Positions 6,549-7,046 of a stretch of 7,046 bases of DNA are shown piece by piece. Position numbers and translations under genes: made by a program. The stretch is from CAZLLE01 sp964560425 (GTDB lineage: Bacteria > Campylobacterota > Campylobacteria > Campylobacterales > QNZT01), in assembly GCA_964560425.1 (NCBI GenBank), contig CAZLLE010000061.1, positions 1 through 7,046 of the forward strand. Reading direction: 5' to 3'. Each line of letters begins with the position of its first letter. The first letter of the stretch is position 1. The notes beneath the pieces were generated by a model, which worked only from the letters and a program-made list of their open reading frames with translations, was not told where the DNA came from and ran no database searches.

Positions 6549-6746
6549 GAAGGTTTTTAAAAGAGGCTGTAAAGTAGAGAGAGTGAAACCCCCGCCTGGA
6601 AGCTAACGGTTTCACTCAACAAGCACAAGGCTCAGTGAGAGTTTATCAACTTTTTGTTGAATTTTCATTTAAAAGAGTGACATTTTATTGTTCAACCTCT
6701 CAAATCGCTGGAGAGTCTACTTTGCAATAAAGCCATAAAAACCTTC
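6549..6746 (+). ncRNA. Candidate structured RNA (or miniature inverted-repeat element), unclassified
   Basis: The two ends pair over about 25 bp in three blocks: 6549-6559 with 6736-6746 (11 bp, perfect), GGCT 6565-6568 with AGCC 6731-6734, and 6569-6578 with 6716-6725 (10 bp with one G-U). Inside is a 10-bp perfect hairpin, GAGTGAAACC at 6581-6590 with GGTTTCACTC at 6608-6617, whose 17-base loop starts with CCC and is G/C-rich compared with the surroundings. Further possible pairs are GTTGAA 6656-6661 with TTCAAC 6691-6696, TGAGAG 6636-6641 with CTCTCA 6697-6702, and, as an alternative, CTCTC 6697-6701 with GAGAG 6711-6715. A closed multibranch fold of about 200 nt behind a promoter-like site suggests a non-coding RNA. 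It lacks hallmarks of tmRNA, RNase P and SRP RNA. 6S RNA has a similar size and closing stem, but the 5'-side hairpin is unlike its open bubble. Strand is inferred from the promoter. Confidence 0.4.
6703..6716 (+). repeat. Direct repeat copy 1, AATYGCTGGAGAGT
   Basis: AATCGCTGGAGAGT is repeated 225 bp downstream with a single C/T change. This copy makes the 3' shoulder inside the closing stem of the candidate structured RNA. Confidence 0.6.
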
Positions 6747-6771
6747 CGTCACTTTTTCTCCTTTTAGGAAC

Positions 6772-6812
6772 TGTGACTTTAGTCTATTTTGGATGAGACT
6801 AAAGTCACATTT
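6772..6812 (+). terminator. 14-bp perfect hairpin, possible terminator of the structured RNA
   Basis: Arms 6772-6785 (TGTGACTTTAGTCT) and 6796-6809 are exact reverse complements around a ten-base loop. On the plus strand it is followed by only TTT, so termination would be weak by the standard rule; the stem itself is very stable. It lies 25 bp past the paired segment, where an RNA terminator would be expected. Alternatives are an operator or a mobile-element end. Confidence 0.4.
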
Positions 6813-6927
6813 CCAATTGATATAAATATGTGATGTGCTTTTGCTGGGCTAAATTTTTCTCAAAAAACATGTCTAAAGAATAATCTGCTAAACAAGATCA
6901 ATAGTAAAAGATAAATAGATCGGTAGC

Positions 6928-6941
6928 AATTGCTGGAGAGT
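6928..6941 (+). repeat. Direct repeat copy 2, AATYGCTGGAGAGT
   Basis: AATTGCTGGAGAGT differs at one position from the copy at 6703-6716. It overlaps a 10-bp palindrome AGCAATTGCT (6925-6934), and its GGAGAG would be a well-spaced ribosome binding site for the ATG at 6947. Confidence 0.55.
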
Positions 6942-6946
6942 AGAAC

Positions 6947-7046
6947 ATGCCGAGATATAAGATGTTAGTAGTTGGGACTTTAGAAGAAGATAGATGCAAT
7001 CGAAAGATATAAATATGGTAATGGTCTCCGCCATATTGAAGCTATC
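6947..7046 (+). pseudogene. Possible frameshifted N-terminal remnant of a transposase-like protein (runs off right edge)
   Basis: ATG at 6947 has GGAGAG six bases upstream but its frame gives only MPRYKMLVVGTLEE and stops at 7012. The other two plus frames carry protein-like pieces in order: SSWDFRRR (stop at 6991) and then KKIDAIERYKYGNGLRHIEAI (6984-7046, open to the edge). Joined by two -1 shifts they would read like the N-terminal helix-turn-helix of IS630-type transposases (MPxxYSxDFRxKxxxAIExG pattern). This is a pattern judgement on about 35 residues and may be chance. A short hairpin (7012-7018 with 7031-7037) lies in the same stretch. Confidence 0.15.

Larger units (their letters stand above)
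6424..7046. other. 623-bp stretch without a convincing intact gene
   Basis: All six frames are broken by frequent stops; the longest open stretches are under about 50 codons. The stretch holds a TATAAT at 6445-6450, a promoter-like pair at 6497-6526, a long-range paired segment (6549-6746), a strong hairpin (6772-6809), a 14-nt direct repeat and possible transposase remains at the right edge. A 9-bp inverted repeat (6432-6440 and 6486-6494, 45 bp apart) lies just past the stop at 6423; no ordinary T-tailed terminator for the upstream gene is visible. Confidence 0.7.

Noticed and set aside
6532..6549. TTGGCAATGC...TTTG resembling a sigma-54 promoter
   Set aside because: The GG at 6534-6535 is not followed by GC after ten bases, so the required -24/-12 spacing fails.
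6577..6716. Glycine riboswitch, suggested by GGAGAG and CTCTCA motifs
   Set aside because: The order is reversed (CTCTCA precedes GGAGAG), the CCGAAGG core is absent, and no glycine gene follows.
6692..6736. Minus-strand mini-ORF of 14 codons (MALLQSRLSSDLRG)
   Set aside because: No convincing ribosome binding site; overlaps the inverted-repeat structure; length is at chance level.
6549..6746. Retron ncRNA (a1/a2 pairing ends)
   Set aside because: No long msd-type hairpin is seen and no reverse-transcriptase frame follows within the 300 bp available; the region beyond 7046 is unseen.
6717..6752. Minus-strand mini-ORF GTG...TAG (MTEGFYGFIAK) with a perfect AAGGAG five bases upstream at 6758-6763
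   Set aside because: Only 11 codons, and it falls on the closing stem of the paired segment; no downstream gene makes a leader peptide meaningful.
6833..6883. Plus-strand mini-ORF of 16 codons starting MCFCWAK
   Set aside because: No ribosome binding site and no family resemblance; chance-length frame.
6891..7046. Minus-strand open frame entering from the right edge, about 50 codons
   Set aside because: Low-complexity hydrophobic translation without motifs, and no ribosome binding site at its internal ATG; likely chance.

Overview
The base composition (about one third G+C, A/T-rich intergenic gaps), very tight gene packing, a TTG start with a strong Shine-Dalgarno, and protein sequences of Campylobacterota character suggest a Campylobacterota (epsilonproteobacterial) chromosome, perhaps of the Sulfurimonas/Sulfurovum type. 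The genus is an inference. No search was run.

Left part (1-1168, minus strand): the first 160 codons of an exported PKD-domain protein leading into a DUF1800-type domain run off the left edge. Behind its start is a 264-bp A/T-rich gap with two long perfect inverted repeats. The repeat at 656-692 fits a terminator for the next gene, a membrane-anchored single-domain rhodanese. A 114-bp gap then separates the rhodanese from divergent plus-strand genes. It holds promoter-like -10 boxes for both directions and an inverted repeat straddling the rhodanese -10.

Centre (1283-5214, plus strand): a compact four-gene cluster. It comprises an NtrC-type sigma-54 response regulator, aspartate-semialdehyde dehydrogenase (asd; TTG start overlapping the regulator's stop), a UPF0114/YqhA small membrane protein, and uroporphyrinogen decarboxylase (hemE). 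Gene junctions are a 4-base overlap or zero spacing, so the four are probably co-transcribed and translationally coupled. A clear rho-independent terminator closes the unit at 5220-5249. The enzymes belong to unrelated pathways (Asp-family amino acids/diaminopimelate and haem), so the grouping looks like a housekeeping operon rather than a pathway.

Right part (5362-7046): a stand-alone gene encodes a GYF_2-like domain joined by a proline linker to a TIGR00266/AIM24 domain. After it come 623 bp with no convincing intact gene. That stretch holds a promoter-like sequence, a roughly 200-nt segment whose ends pair over about 25 bp and enclose a 10-bp hairpin (candidate structured RNA or miniature inverted-repeat element), a separate 14-bp perfect hairpin, a 14-nt near-identical direct repeat, and at the right edge possible frameshifted remains of a transposase-like N-terminus. 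This non-coding tail is the least explained part of the window. The rest is ordinary core genome with a few unusual details.
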